Origin: Rhynochetos jubatus | Lineage: Eukaryota; Chordata; Aves; Eurypygiformes; Rhynochetidae | Reading direction: 5' to 3' | Length of the DNA stretch: 64,000 nucleotides | Assembly: GCA_027574665.1 (NCBI GenBank) | Contig: CM050677.1 | Location: 2,799,273-2,863,272 of the forward strand | Shown here: one piece after another, positions 35,189 to 44,989 of the stretch | How the letters are laid out: each line of letters starts with the position of its first letter | Numbering within the stretch: position 1 is the stretch's first letter | Program-made: the position numbers and the translations under genes | Notes under the pieces: model-generated | The model's database searches: none | Seen by the model: the letters and a program-made list of their open reading frames with translations, nothing else | What the model was told of the DNA's origin: nothing

Positions 35189-35572
35189 GTGAGCCTGAGG
35201 CCCCTTCTCCTCCTCTTCCAAAGAGAGAGCTCTCCTCCATGGACATCTCAGCTGTTGTTGGCTCAGTCCCCTGCTAGGCCTGGAGCGCCTAATGCTGGGA
35301 GAGGGAAGCGGGAAGAATATCTGCTGAGGGAGGGGCTGGAATGTGTCTGAGGGGGCTTCTACTCTGTTCACTGGAGAGAGCCTCCCTGCTCTATATAGGG
35401 ACCTGGCAGGCCGGGGCAATGCACACCGTGTGTCTCCTGAGCCAGCCTCCATCGCCTCATCCAGGAGTGGCCTTGGTTTCTTTGTGGCAGGGAAACCAGG
35501 CTGTTCCCCATGCACCCTTGTGCTCTGCTTCCTCCCTGCCCTCTCTCCCAGGTGCACCTCCATCCTTGAGTC

Positions 35573-35878
35573 ATGTCCGGCTATGAGCAGTGCCAGCCCT
35601 GCCAGCCCTGCGGCCCGACCCCGCTGGCCAACAGCTGCAATGAGCCCTGTGTCAGGCAGTGCCAGAACTCCACCGTCGTCATCCAGCCCTCTCCCGTGGT
35701 GGTGACCCTGCCCGGCCCCATCCTCAGCTCCTTCCCACAGAACACTGTTGTGGGCTCCTCCACCTCTGCTGCTGTTGGCAGCATCCTCAGCTGTGATGGA
35801 GTGCCCATCACCTCGGGGTGCTGTGACCTCTCCTGCATTACCAGCCACTACTGTGGCAGAAGGTGCCTGCCCTGGTAA
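35573..35878 (+). CDS. Feather (beta-) keratin FK1
   Basis: 101 aa in a single coding exon, 21 bp after the splice acceptor. Structure: Cys-rich N-terminus ([30 protein letters not shown]), a central hydrophobic beta-sheet block (about residues 32-60: [28 protein letters not shown]), a Gly/Ser/Ala part with SILSCDG, and a Cys-rich tail. The length and core match corneous beta-proteins of feathers, which assemble into filaments and cross-link through terminal cysteines. Compared with the other three genes, Cys3 is replaced by Gly, and the last residue is Trp, not Cys. Confidence 0.95.
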   Translation: MSGYEQCQPCQPCGPTPLANSCNEPCVRQCQNSTVVIQPSPVVVTLPGPILSSFPQNTVVGSSTSAAVGSILSCDGVPITSGCCDLSCITSHYCGRRCLPW

Positions 35879-36258
35879 AGCTACTCAACCTTCCTTGGGA
35901 AGGCTCCCCAGGAAGTGCAGATGTGGTGCTGGACACAGTGAATCTTCAGGCCATTGCTTTCACAGGAGTTCACCATCCTCAACTCCTCCTGCTAATGCTG
36001 CCAGGAAGGGGCCAGACTGGGGTTTGCTGAAAACACTGGCCATGTCCCTCCACCTACCTCTTTTCCTCTTTTCTTTCTTTTATTCTGCTGCCCTGGGCTG
36101 CAAGGCTCTCCAAATCCAGCCTTCACTCTGTGGGAAAGGCACACAGATGCCCTGCGTCGGCTTCAGCATGGCCAAGGGGTGCAGTTTCTCACTTACCCTT
36201 GCTACTCCTTGCACCGAGGGCCTCTGGTTGGAGTGACCTTGATTTCCTCTTTAGACTC

Positions 36259-36264
36259 ATTAAA
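36259..36264 (+). terminator. FK1 polyadenylation signal ATTAAA
   Basis: ATTAAA about 380 bp after the FK1 stop, at the position matching ATTAAA of FK2 and FK3. The 3' UTR therefore spans roughly 35879-36285. Confidence 0.75.
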
Positions 36265-36285
36265 GATTCCTGCATCCCAGCCTGG

Positions 36286-38460
36286 GCCTCTGAGTGGTAC
36301 TTTCCTTTGTGTACGCCCTCCCATGCTGCTCAGGGAAAATGGCTTTGCTCTTGGCAGGGGATAGGATGGAGCTATAAAGACACCCTTCCCTATTCCTAGA
36401 AGGATGGGAGGTTGGGACACTCTGCAGAGGGTTCTTTCTGGGGTACTATCCTGTGGCAATATGCAAATCAAGCATAGGTACCCCAGAGGTTGGATCAAAT
36501 GCACGCCAGAGGCCAAAAGCCTCATGGACAGAACACATCCACCCATCCGTGCCTTCCCCTGTGCACCCGTGCAGCCAATCCCCAACTTTCAGATAATCCA
36601 CTACAGTTTCCAGAGTGTACCCCTACAGAAAGCTGGCTCCCCAGGGTCCCACAGCCTGCTGAACTCAGAACAGGGGCGCAGGCCCCCAGGGCCCAACTGG
36701 CCAGGCAAGGTTCCCTGCACTTTCCTCCTGCTGGAGACTTGGGGCAGAGCCACCAAGGCCTCTGCCCCTTGGGACACTGAGCATGTTCTTGCCATGCCCA
36801 GAGACCAAGGCCTCACCTCCTCCCACACAAGACCTGCATCGCTGCCAGTGGGGTGAATTGCCAGCATTTGAGCAATCCAGCTCTGCTCCCTGCCTGGGAC
36901 TCCCAGAGTCCTCCTCTCTCCTTGCCCCATTGGCAGCCCCAGAGCACAGGCACAGTCCTGCCTGGGGGACCCAGTGGCACCTGCAGCCACCAGTTCCACC
37001 ACAGAGCACATGCTGGGTCACCCCCCACCCACACCCAGCTACCCAGTGCCCCAGCATCTCCCAGCCAGGCTGAGCTACAGCTCTGCTTGTGGCACACCTG
37101 TCCCAGCACGGGTGTGGTGGCTTGACAGAAACCCCTTGGCTGGTTACCACCAGAGGATCTGCTAGCCATCCTGGTCCTGCCCAAACAAAAGGGCCTACAG
37201 ACTGTGTAAGGAGAAGGGGGTCCCCACAGCACACACAGGGAAGTAGCTGGGACTAGGAAGAAGGGAGGGCTGGGGGGAAGGTGAAATGAAAGCAGGAAAC
37301 ACAAATGGTAGTCCTGCTGACAAGGTATGTCTCCAGCCTTTTGGAGATAATGGTGGTGGTGGCACAGCAGACCTCCCTAAGTGAAAGCCTGAGAAGGAAA
37401 AACTACACTGGGATTCTCAGGGGCTTTTCCTCCCCATCCAGGGACAAGGTGAGGCTACTCCCACTGCAGTGGGGAGAGATGGAGAAGACAAAGACAAGCA
37501 TGGCCATGTGCCACCTGTGGAGGTCACCCTGCTTGACTATGTTTGTGTTTCCTTCAGGTCAGCATACTGCCCAGCTGGGAACAGCTTGGTCCTGTCTAGA
37601 AGGAATCAGCTACCCAGGCAAGAAGGAGGAACCAAGGGTGTGCTGGGGTAAACCATTTGTCTGTGTTGGTGTCAGAGGAACACAGTCAGCTGCTGCAAGG
37701 CAAGCTAACCACTTTACCCCAGCTGAAGGTCTGGCCCTGCCAGGGCTGAGGAGCAGGTGGTAGACCACAGGAAAGAGAACTTGGCAGAGCCCTGACAAAC
37801 ATTTCTGCTTTCTTGGAATGGACCTTTGCCATGTAAGAGCTGACTCCCACTGCAGCTCATTCCGTGCCTGGTAATTCCTGGGTGCACCGGTTTCTTAACT
37901 GCATCATTCCTAACTGCGTAATCTGAATGCCCAGGGAGGCCGTTGGTGTTAATACCAACCTTGGGTTGAGAACTGTGCACATGCCCTTGCAAAGGGAACA
38001 AACGCTGCCTGGGAGCTTCTGATATGCTTGCTGGAGGGAGCTCAGCTACAATGAGACACCCACTAAGCCAAGCATTTATCTGCAGCACCTGGGGTCAGTT
38101 TCTTCCTGGCACCATGAACTCCCCATGCCCTGTCCTCGTGACCTCCAGCTGTCATTTTGCCTTCATAAAGGCAAAGAGAGCTCAGCATCCTCAACCAGAG
38201 GAGGACAGAGGCAAGAGGAGAAGCAGCCTGACAGGGGCTGGGTGGGAATCTGTACTGCCTGTGGTGGACTTCTGGGACAACGCTGACAGGCTGGGGAACG
38301 CCACGTTACCCAGAACACTCTGAGCCCTTAGTAGGGAAGCAAGGGAGCCTCGTGGGAAACACCCTACTCCCCTCCCGGCCTTGCACAGACCCTCCCGGTC
38401 TCCAGATGTAGCGCTGACCGAGGGTGGCTCTTTGCTGCCTTCAGGAGCACAGCTCCACAG
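36286..38460. other. Intergenic sequence between FK1 and the V gene, no gene recognised
   Basis: Nearly identical to 53200-55374. Several unrelated open frames overlap but none has a family signature. An ATGCAAAT octamer at 36461-36468 is too far from the V promoter to assign. Confidence 0.5.
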
Positions 38461-38611
38461 CAACGGCCGGTGAGCAGAGGGGCTGAGCCGAGGCATCGCC
38501 GCCACGGGGCCCTGCTGATGCCGGTGCCGGGCGAAACGGCAGCGCCCCCTCGCGGCCCCGGCCGGGGCTGTCCCCCCGCCCCCGGCACACACGCCCGGCC
38601 CCGCCCGCGGC

Positions 38612-38650
38612 GGTTCGTGCCCGGCCGCAGCCCCGGCTCCTCTCCCCGTG
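38612..38650 (-). other. 23-bp-spacer recombination signal sequence of the V gene, degenerate
   Basis: Directly after the V coding end, the minus strand reads heptamer CACGGGG (38650-38644), a spacer of exactly 23 bp (38643-38621), then nonamer GCACGAACC (38620-38612). Against CACAGTG and ACAAAAACC the invariant CAC is kept and the nonamer matches at 6 of 9 positions. V segments of the alpha/delta locus carry 23-bp spacers, so position and spacing fit; the weak match leaves recombination activity open. Confidence 0.6.
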
Positions 38651-39563
38651 TCTCCCACGGCGCAGTAATACACCGCCGCGTCCCCGCGCCGGGGCCGGGC
38701 GAGCCACAGGGCGCTGGACCGGCGGTCTGCCGCCACCGACAGCCGCCCCGGCGGCTCCCCCAGCTCTTTGGACCCTTTGTGACCGAGCACGAGGAATGCG
38801 GGGCCTCGGCCCGGGAGCTGACGGTACCACTGGATATAGTCGTTGGTCTGGATGTTGGGGTGAGAGCAGTTGATGCTGATGCCGGTGCCCTCGGTGGTCT
38901 CTGCCGACGGCTCCTGCTGCACCTGGGCTCTGCCCGCAGCCGCTGCCCAGGAGAAAAAGAAGAAAAACCCCTCAAACCCTGCGTTCTGCCCAGCCCTGCC
39001 TGCGGCTTCCCACAACAAATCCCGCAGAAGCAGTCGGGGACATACAGAGATGACGAGCAGAAGATCTTCCAGAGGATGCACAGGCATGGAAGGGTCTGTT
39101 CATAGTTGGTGGAGACATGAACGCGTGAGTGAGAGGTGGATAAGGGTGGAGTCAGGGAAGAAAGAAAGGGGGACAAAGGAAAGAGAGAAAGCAGGAAAGG
39201 GGAAGGAACGACTGCAGGAGTTAGGAGGAAAGAAGAGGGGAAAGGAAGGAAACCGGGAGGGGTGGCCAAGAGGTGCCGAAGGCACGGGGCAGGAAGAGGG
39301 TGCATGGAAAAGCAGGCGTACAGGCGAGCAGGCTCATGCTGACAGAGATGGTGAAGAAACAGGGAGAGAAGGAAGAGGGGACTGGGAGGCTTTGGAAAGG
39401 GAGACGAGAGATGGCAGAGAGGCAGGGACGGGGAAAGACACGGGGAAGAGCTGGCTCTGGGCTCCCTGGGGAACCCTGGGAACACCCCCGGCCCCATGCA
39501 GCCCCGCGTACCCAGGAGCAGCGCGGCCAGCCCCGCCAGCCCTGCGCCCCGGCAGCGCCGCAT
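38651..39563 (-). CDS. T-cell receptor alpha/delta-type V gene, copy A
   Basis: Leader exon 39563-39512 encodes MRRCRGAGLAGLAALLL and ends CTGG|GTACGC. The V exon 38942-38651 follows an acceptor with a T-rich tract (CTCCTGGGCAG). The phase-1 junction joins to AAAGRAQVQQEPSAETTEG. Conserved V-domain residues are all present: first Cys (SINCSHP), Trp (IQWYRQLPGRGP), the ALWLA core strand and second Cys (DAAVYYCAV). There are no stops or frameshifts, and a 23-bp-spacer signal follows at once. The WYRQLPGRGP framework is typical of avian TRAV/TRDV. It lies antisense between FK1 and the orphan keratin promoter. No J or C segment was seen, so it could be a translocated or outlying germline V; whether it rearranges is unknown. 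Confidence 0.82.
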
Positions 39564-40160
39564 CCCGCCGCTCGGCCGCCCGCGCCTCGCTGCCCCCCGC
39601 CAGCCCGGGCTCTCTGCTCCGGCCGCCGCGCCTCCTCTCCGCCGCCTCCTCCCGTCTCCTTGCCGCCGCCGCCAGCTCCGCCCCGGGGCTGAGCCCTGCG
39701 CCGGCGGCGGGGCCGGGGCGGGCGGGCCGGGAGCAGAGCGGGCCCGGGAGCGCGGCGCTGCCGAGCCCTGGTCCCCCCGCCCTGCCCGGCGCAGACCGGG
39801 GCGGGCCCAGCCGCCGCCGCGGGGGCACCCGGCAGCAGGAACGGCTCGGGTGTCGCTGCTGCCCGGGGACAGGGCACCCCAGAACCTCCGCGGGACCCCT
39901 CCTCAGGCTGCTGCTGCCGCCCTTGGAGCCGCTCTCGCCGGCCGAGGGGCCCGTGCAAGGCCGGCGGCGGCCCCGGGAGCAGCGACCGGGAGCGCGGAGC
40001 GAGCAGGAAGGCGGCGGCGCGGGAGAAGCGGCCGCAGCGGAGCCGCCCGCAGCGAGACCGGGTGTGCGGCCGGAGGCCGTCCCCGGCACGGGCATCTCGG
40101 CCACGGGCACGCCGGTGCCCTGCAAGGAGCCAAAGGCGAGGGGGAGCGGCACAGCAACAG
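39440..40160. other. GC- and CpG-rich stretch around the V leader
   Basis: Very GC-rich with many CpGs over the leader exon and its upstream side, next to a strongly purine-rich plus strand at about 39120-39430 inside the leader intron. Long open frames on both strands are a by-product of the composition. The copy at 56354-57070 carries small indels. It may act as the V promoter region, but no clear TATA or octamer is visible. Confidence 0.5.
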
Positions 40161-40314
40161 GGCACGGCAGGAAGCTTGGCACGTTAAGTACTCGCCCTTT
40201 CTACAGCACTCTGCCCGAAATGGGACATTCCAGCCTGGGTCTGGAAGGAAAGGGCACGGCGTTCTGCTGCACGCTCTCATGCGTCGACAGAAAAGGACAA
40301 GGAAGCTGTCGGGG

Positions 40315-40690
40315 AGTCCTAGAATTGTTTGGGTTGCAAAAGACCTTTAAGATCATCGAGTCCAAAGCGTCCTCCTAAGCACTGTACAATCTACCCTAAA
40401 CCACGTCCCTAAGCATTGCAGCAGCGCGTCTGTTAAAACCCTCCAGGGATGGGGCCTCCAGCGCTTCCCTGGGCAGCCTGTTCCAATGCTTGACAGCCCG
40501 TTGCATGAAGAAATTTCTCCTAATATCCAATCTGAAGCTCCCCTGGTGCAACTTGAGAGAAAGGCCAACACCTGCCTCTCTACAGCCTCTTTCAGGTCTT
40601 TGTAGAGAGGGATGAGGGCATCCCTCTGCATCCATTTCTGCAGACCAAACAACCCCAGTTCCCTCAGCTGCCCCTCATAAGACCAGTTCT
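40315..40690 (-). mobile_element. CR1 LINE 3' part, minus strand
   Basis: Reversed CR1 3' UTR and ORF2 end: CTAGAATTGTTTGGGTTGC, then AGCCTGTTCCAATGCTTGAC and ATGAAGAAATTTCTCCTAAT. Copy at about 57225-57600. Confidence 0.82.
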
Positions 40691-41334
40691 CCACACAGTC
40701 CAGTCTCCAGGGGATGTAATGCAGGTGTCCCATCCACTCAGGGATGCCCAGCACATGCTGAGCAGGATTGCTCAGCCCTTCTCCTTGCCCACAGAGCAAT
40801 CCCTGTGCTTGTGAACACTCAGGCACTGGGGAGAGCTGCTGTGTCCTGGCCAGAAGAGGCAGGGAGGGGGGCCTGCCAGCCAAGCTGAGGCACTCTCAAT
40901 TTTGTTACTCTGAATTAAAGTAAGGATTCAAACGTGTGTGAAACCATCCTTCTTGTGGCCTGAAACTGGCAGCAGCAGAGCGTGAGCTTTGGAGGGGCAG
41001 GAAAAGGAGGGCTCAGGAGACAGGAGCTGCATTTCAGGGCCTCTTCCCTGGGCAGAGGTCTTGCAGGCTGGTGCCACCCCCAGTCAGCTGCACTCAGACT
41101 CCTTCTGATCTTCGGGATATTTTGCTCTGTGGTACTCATGGACAGAGCATGTGGAGAGGGTGCCTGCTATGAGCAGCCAACGGCCTCTTGATGAGGGTCA
41201 CAAAGGGACGCGCACACGCGAGCTCATGCACGCTGGCATGGAACTATACACAAATCTCTGCTGCCACGTGCGTCCACACAAACCTGGCTGCTTGCAAGTA
41301 CATGCCAGAAGAGGAGAGACGTAGGAACACCAGG

Positions 41335-41866
41335 AACCTCAGCTCTCGTGAGACCCCACCTGGAGTACTGCGTCCAGCTCTGGGGCCCCAGCATAAGGCG
41401 GCTATCAACTGGTTGGAGCGAGTCCAGAGGAGGCCACAAAGATGATCGGAGCGCTGGAGCGCCTCTGCTGCGGGGACAGACGGAGACAACTGGGCTTGTT
41501 CAGCCTGGAAAAAAGGAGGAGACCATATACCAGCCTTCCAATACTTGGAGGGGCCCTACAAGAATGCTGGAGGGGGCCTTTTTACAAGGGCCTGTAGTGA
41601 CAGGACAAGGGGTCACGGTTTAAACTGAAAGCGGGTAGATTTGGATGGGACATCAGAAAGAATTCTTCCTGGAGAGGTTGATGAGGCAGAGGAACAGGTT
41701 TCCCAGAGAAGCTGTGGATGCCCCATCCCTGTGTGTCTTCAGGGCCAGGCTGGAGTAGGTTTGAGCAACCTGGTCTGGTGGAGGGTGTCCCTGCCCAAGG
41801 CAGGGTGGTTGGAACTAGGTGATCTTTAAGCTCCCTTCCAACCCAAACCATTCTCTGATTCTATGA
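41335..41866 (+). mobile_element. CR1 LINE 3' part, plus strand
   Basis: Plus-strand ORF2 end (RPHLEYCVQLWGP) through the 3' UTR to ATTCTCTGATTCTATGA. It is inserted in the upstream flank of the second keratin promoter. Copy at about 58245-58776. Confidence 0.87.
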
Positions 41867-42169
41867 ACCGGTGTTTCTGCTGAATACTCGGGGACTGGGC
41901 AGTGTTAGGCAGGATTGGGTCAAAACCTAGCAGAACAAGGCATACACCTGGGGAAGCAACAAGTGACTTGTGACGAGCTGAGAAGAGAGGGAAAGAGATT
42001 GATGTGGCATGTCCTCTTGCAGAGGAGGCAGTGGCATCCAGGTGAGGATGGCTGGAGCTTCTTCCTGAGAACATCACTTCAAACAACCCTGCCAGAGTGA
42101 CCCAGGCTGACATCAGAGCGCCTGCTCTGGCCCCATCCAACACTTGAGCTGAGTCTTCTCCCAGGTCTG

Positions 42170-42558
42170 CTGCATTCCTGCCCTAGAAATGCTGGGGCCT
42201 TTCCTCCCAGGGCTCAGAAGAAGCCTTCACTGGGGAATGGGCATGGCACAAACCTGGAAATGAAAAGGCAGCAGTGGAGGAAACCAAAGCACAGCCCCTA
42301 TCATTAACTGTGATGGTTTGCACTCAAGAGGAGCTTGTCAGAACATTGTTACCTCTGCAAAGGGTGCCTCTGGTGCTGCGGCCATGAAGGGCAGGTATAA
42401 AAGCAGCCCGAGTCCCTGCTCTCTCATCCCCTTCTCCTGCCTCCTTCTCCTTGGCAACTAGGTGAGCCTGAGGCCCCTTCTCCTCCTCTTCCAAAGAGAG
42501 AGCTCTCCTCCACGGACATCTCAGGTGACGCTGGCTTTTTCCTATGCTGGGCCCTGCA
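42170..42558 (+). promoter_or_regulatory. Orphan feather-keratin promoter with intact exon 1 and splice donor
   Basis: Nearly identical to the FK4 promoter at 59095-59470: TATAAAA at 42396-42402, exon 1 ending at 42461, GTGAGCC donor at 42462, then about 97 bp of intron. At 42558/42559 the sequence jumps to the equivalent of 61706 in copy B, with a single shared A at the join, so intron remainder, coding exon and 3' UTR are gone. The next keratin acceptor downstream is that of FK2 at 45665. Confidence 0.9.
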
Positions 42559-42727
42559 ACACAGGGGCCGTATCAGAAGCTGGAAAAGACCTGGAATTAG
42601 TGCAAGCACTCCCCAGCACCAACTGAAAAACACCTTATCTGTACTATTCTCAGGGCAAATCCAAACCCATAATGTTATACCAGCCACTGTGAAGAAAATT
42701 AACTCTGTCCTGACTAAAACCAGCACA
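42559..42727. mobile_element. 3' fragment of an LTR
   Basis: Ends AAAATTAACTCTGTCCTGAC then TAAAACCAGCACA, the 3' end of the same LTR class as 26993-27705. The longer counterpart in copy B is 61390-61866; the rest was removed by the deletion. Confidence 0.75.
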
Positions 42728-42899
42728 CACTTGCGTGTCGGAAATAGTTTTTCCCTATTAGTAACCCTCACAGACGAGAGCACAGCTGGACGTCATAACT
42801 CAACCTCACTAAACCTTGTAATAAGCAGACGGTACCTCAGGTTCTTTGCAATGATGATACCATCTGCAATTGTCCTTCTAGAAGAGGGAGGGATGGCAT

Positions 42900-43255
42900 T
42901 TCTGTTAGAAGGTCTCCCCGGAGCCTTCTCTTCTCCAGGCTGAAAGCCCAATTCTCTCAGCCTTTCTTCCTGTGAGAGGTGCTCCAGCCCTCTGATCATC
43001 TTCGTGGCCTCCTCTGGACTCGCCCAAACCGGTCACTATCCTTCTTACGTTGGAGACCCCAGAGCTGGATGCAGAACTCCAGGTGGGCTCTCAGAAGAGC
43101 ACAGTAGAGGGGGAGAATCCCCTCTAGCTGACCCTCTGGCCACGCTTCTCTGGATACCGCCCAGGATACGCTTGGCTTTCCGGGCTGCCAGCACACACGG
43201 CCAGCTCATGTCCAGCTTTTCATCCCCCAGTACCCCCAAGTCCTTCCCCACGGGG
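42900..43255 (-). mobile_element. CR1 LINE ORF2 C-terminal fragment, minus strand
   Basis: Minus-strand frames show [20 protein letters not shown] and LRAHLEFCIQLWGLQRKKD, a CR1 reverse-transcriptase C-terminus. Copy at 62045-62394. Confidence 0.82.
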
Positions 43256-43287
43256 CTGCTCTCAAGTCAAATCATGCTTTGGCTCTG

Positions 43288-43535
43288 ATGGGCAGAAGGC
43301 AGGCACTGACCTGTCTCAGCCTGTGCTTCCCAATTCTCTGCTGTGGCCTGTTTCTATGGCCCAGGTGTCTTCACCGACATGGCAGACCCCTCGAAAGAGA
43401 GAGTCACTAGCCAGAGCAGTGGCTCTTCTTTACATCGTTCTTACTCCCCTGCTCAACCCCCTGATTTACACCCTACGAAACAAGGATGTGAAGGCTGCTC
43501 TGAGCAGGTTCAAGAGCTGGTATGGGTTCACATGA
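43288..43535 (+). pseudogene. Olfactory receptor C-terminal relic
   Basis: One frame reads [16 protein letters not shown], and after a one-base shift near 43420 another reads [20 protein letters not shown] and RNKDVKAAL, the signature of TM6-TM7 and the tail of olfactory receptors. Everything before TM6 is missing and the frame is broken. The copy at 62426-62673 has the same shift, so the loss predates the duplication. Confidence 0.82.
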
Positions 43536-44514
43536 AGAAAGCCGGTATGTGTTCACATGTGGCACAGGTGCCACAAGCCTCACCTGAAGACAACTGTTCC
43601 TCAGGGACTTAGTGATCCCTGCAACACACAACCCAAGAAGGAGGCCCTCTGCTGTGCTGTGCTACCTGCAGTGCTTGGCCTTCAGGCCCACGGTGTGCTG
43701 CACCAATCCCTTGGCCAGAGGACAAACTCAGCCAGCCGATGGTAAGCGAGGAGCGTGTAGGCAGCTTCTGCTCGGTGCCACTGATTACACTGCCGCTTCC
43801 TTCCGTATCTGCTCAGGTCAGAGTGGAGAGGATTGTGCCCCCCCACACACTGTGCAGGCCTCTCCCACCAGCACTGTAGCCTCAGAGCAGGACTGGCTGC
43901 TGTGGGGCATGCTGACAGCTCTCCAAGTAGTAAAACATTGTTAGAAGCTGGGGTTGTCCAGCAGACACATTTGCTGTCTAAGAAGCCCGTCTGGCCTGTA
44001 AAGAAAGCAGCTGGGTCCTGCTGTAGCACTGTAGGGTACTGGCTTTTGGGCTGCGGTTGCTCCCCGCAGCGTCACCTTGCCAGGGCAGCCAGAGGCTGCT
44101 GATGTGCATTTGCTGTGCTGCCTCAGGGGTATGGGCACAGCCCCCCGCCTTTCCAGGGGAGTGTGGCCCAGCACCAGGAGCAGTGCAGGCTGTCCCCAGG
44201 GTGTGAGCCGTCCCCTTGTGCTGGCGACAACCTGCTGACAGCACCTACCCAGCTCTACGCTGAGGAGGCACGGGGAGATGTTGTGGGCCCTGCATAGGAG
44301 AACATCTGGGACATGAGTCCACAGAAAGCACAACAATCCAGCACTGCAAGTGGGAACTGGAGTATTTCCATGCAGGCAAAGCCATGTCCCCAGCTGTATT
44401 AAGTTTGCGTGGCAAGGTTTTGATGGGGGGGCTGCCACAGTTGTGGTTTCTGTGTGGAGCTGCTAGAAGCCTCCTCTGTGTCCCATAAAGCCAGTGCCAG
44501 CCACTTCCAAGCCA
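43536..44514. other. Duplicated interval with no recognised gene
   Basis: Matches 62674-63653. No motif recognised in any frame. Confidence 0.5.
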
Positions 44515-44910
44515 GAGAGAATTGGGCTTGTTCAGCCTGGAGAAGAGAAGGCTCCGTGGAGACCTTACTGCAGCCTTCCAATACCTGAAGGGGGCCTACA
44601 AGGAAGCTGGGGGTGGGGGTGCTTTTTACAAGGGTCTGTAGTGACAGGAGAAGGGGTAACAGGTTTAAATTGAAAGTGTGGAGATTTAGATTGGATGTAT
44701 GGAAGAAGTTCTTCACGGAGAGGGTGGTGGAGCACTGGGACAGGCTTCCCAGAGAAGCTGTGGATGCCCCAACCCTGGAAGTGTTCAAGGCCAGGCTGGA
44801 TGAGGCTTTGAACAACCTGGACTACACAAAGGTGTCCCTGCCCATGGCACGGGGTTGGAACTAGATGATCTCTAAGGTCCCTTCCAATCCAATCCATTCT
44901 ATGATTCTAT
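44515..44910 (+). mobile_element. CR1 LINE 3' end, plus strand
   Basis: Plus-strand CR1 3' UTR (GAGAATTGGGCTTGTTCAGC, GGCCAGGCTGGATGAGGC) ending ATTCTATGATTCTATGA. The counterpart at 63650 runs off the window. Confidence 0.88.
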
Positions 44911-44989
44911 GACTACAGCAGCTGTTTAGTCAATCCTGAGTGTCCTTCACTGGACTCTTCCAACATGTGAGATGAGTCCTCTGCCCAGG

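Larger units (their letters stand above)
31520..44910. repeat. Segmental duplication, copy A
   Basis: Matches 48.5-64.0 kb (copy B) along its length, and 31520-35160 also matches copy 1. Contains FK1, a V gene, an orphan keratin promoter and an olfactory-receptor relic. The main structural difference from copy B is a deletion at 42558/42559 equal to 59471-61706 of copy B. The right end cannot be set because copy B runs off the window. Confidence 0.95.

Noticed and set aside
35051..35848. 265-codon minus-strand frame over FK1 (and 51965-52762, 59556-60440)
   Set aside because: It is the antisense shadow of the keratin promoter and coding exon, without any protein signature.
36461..36468. ATGCAAAT octamer as V-gene promoter element
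   Set aside because: It lies beyond the 3' side of the V gene, about 3 kb from the leader start.
38870..40378. Very long open frames on both strands in the GC-rich region (copy at 55278-57097)
   Set aside because: They result from high GC content, overlap the spliced V gene in other frames and change across the two copies through frame-shifting indels.
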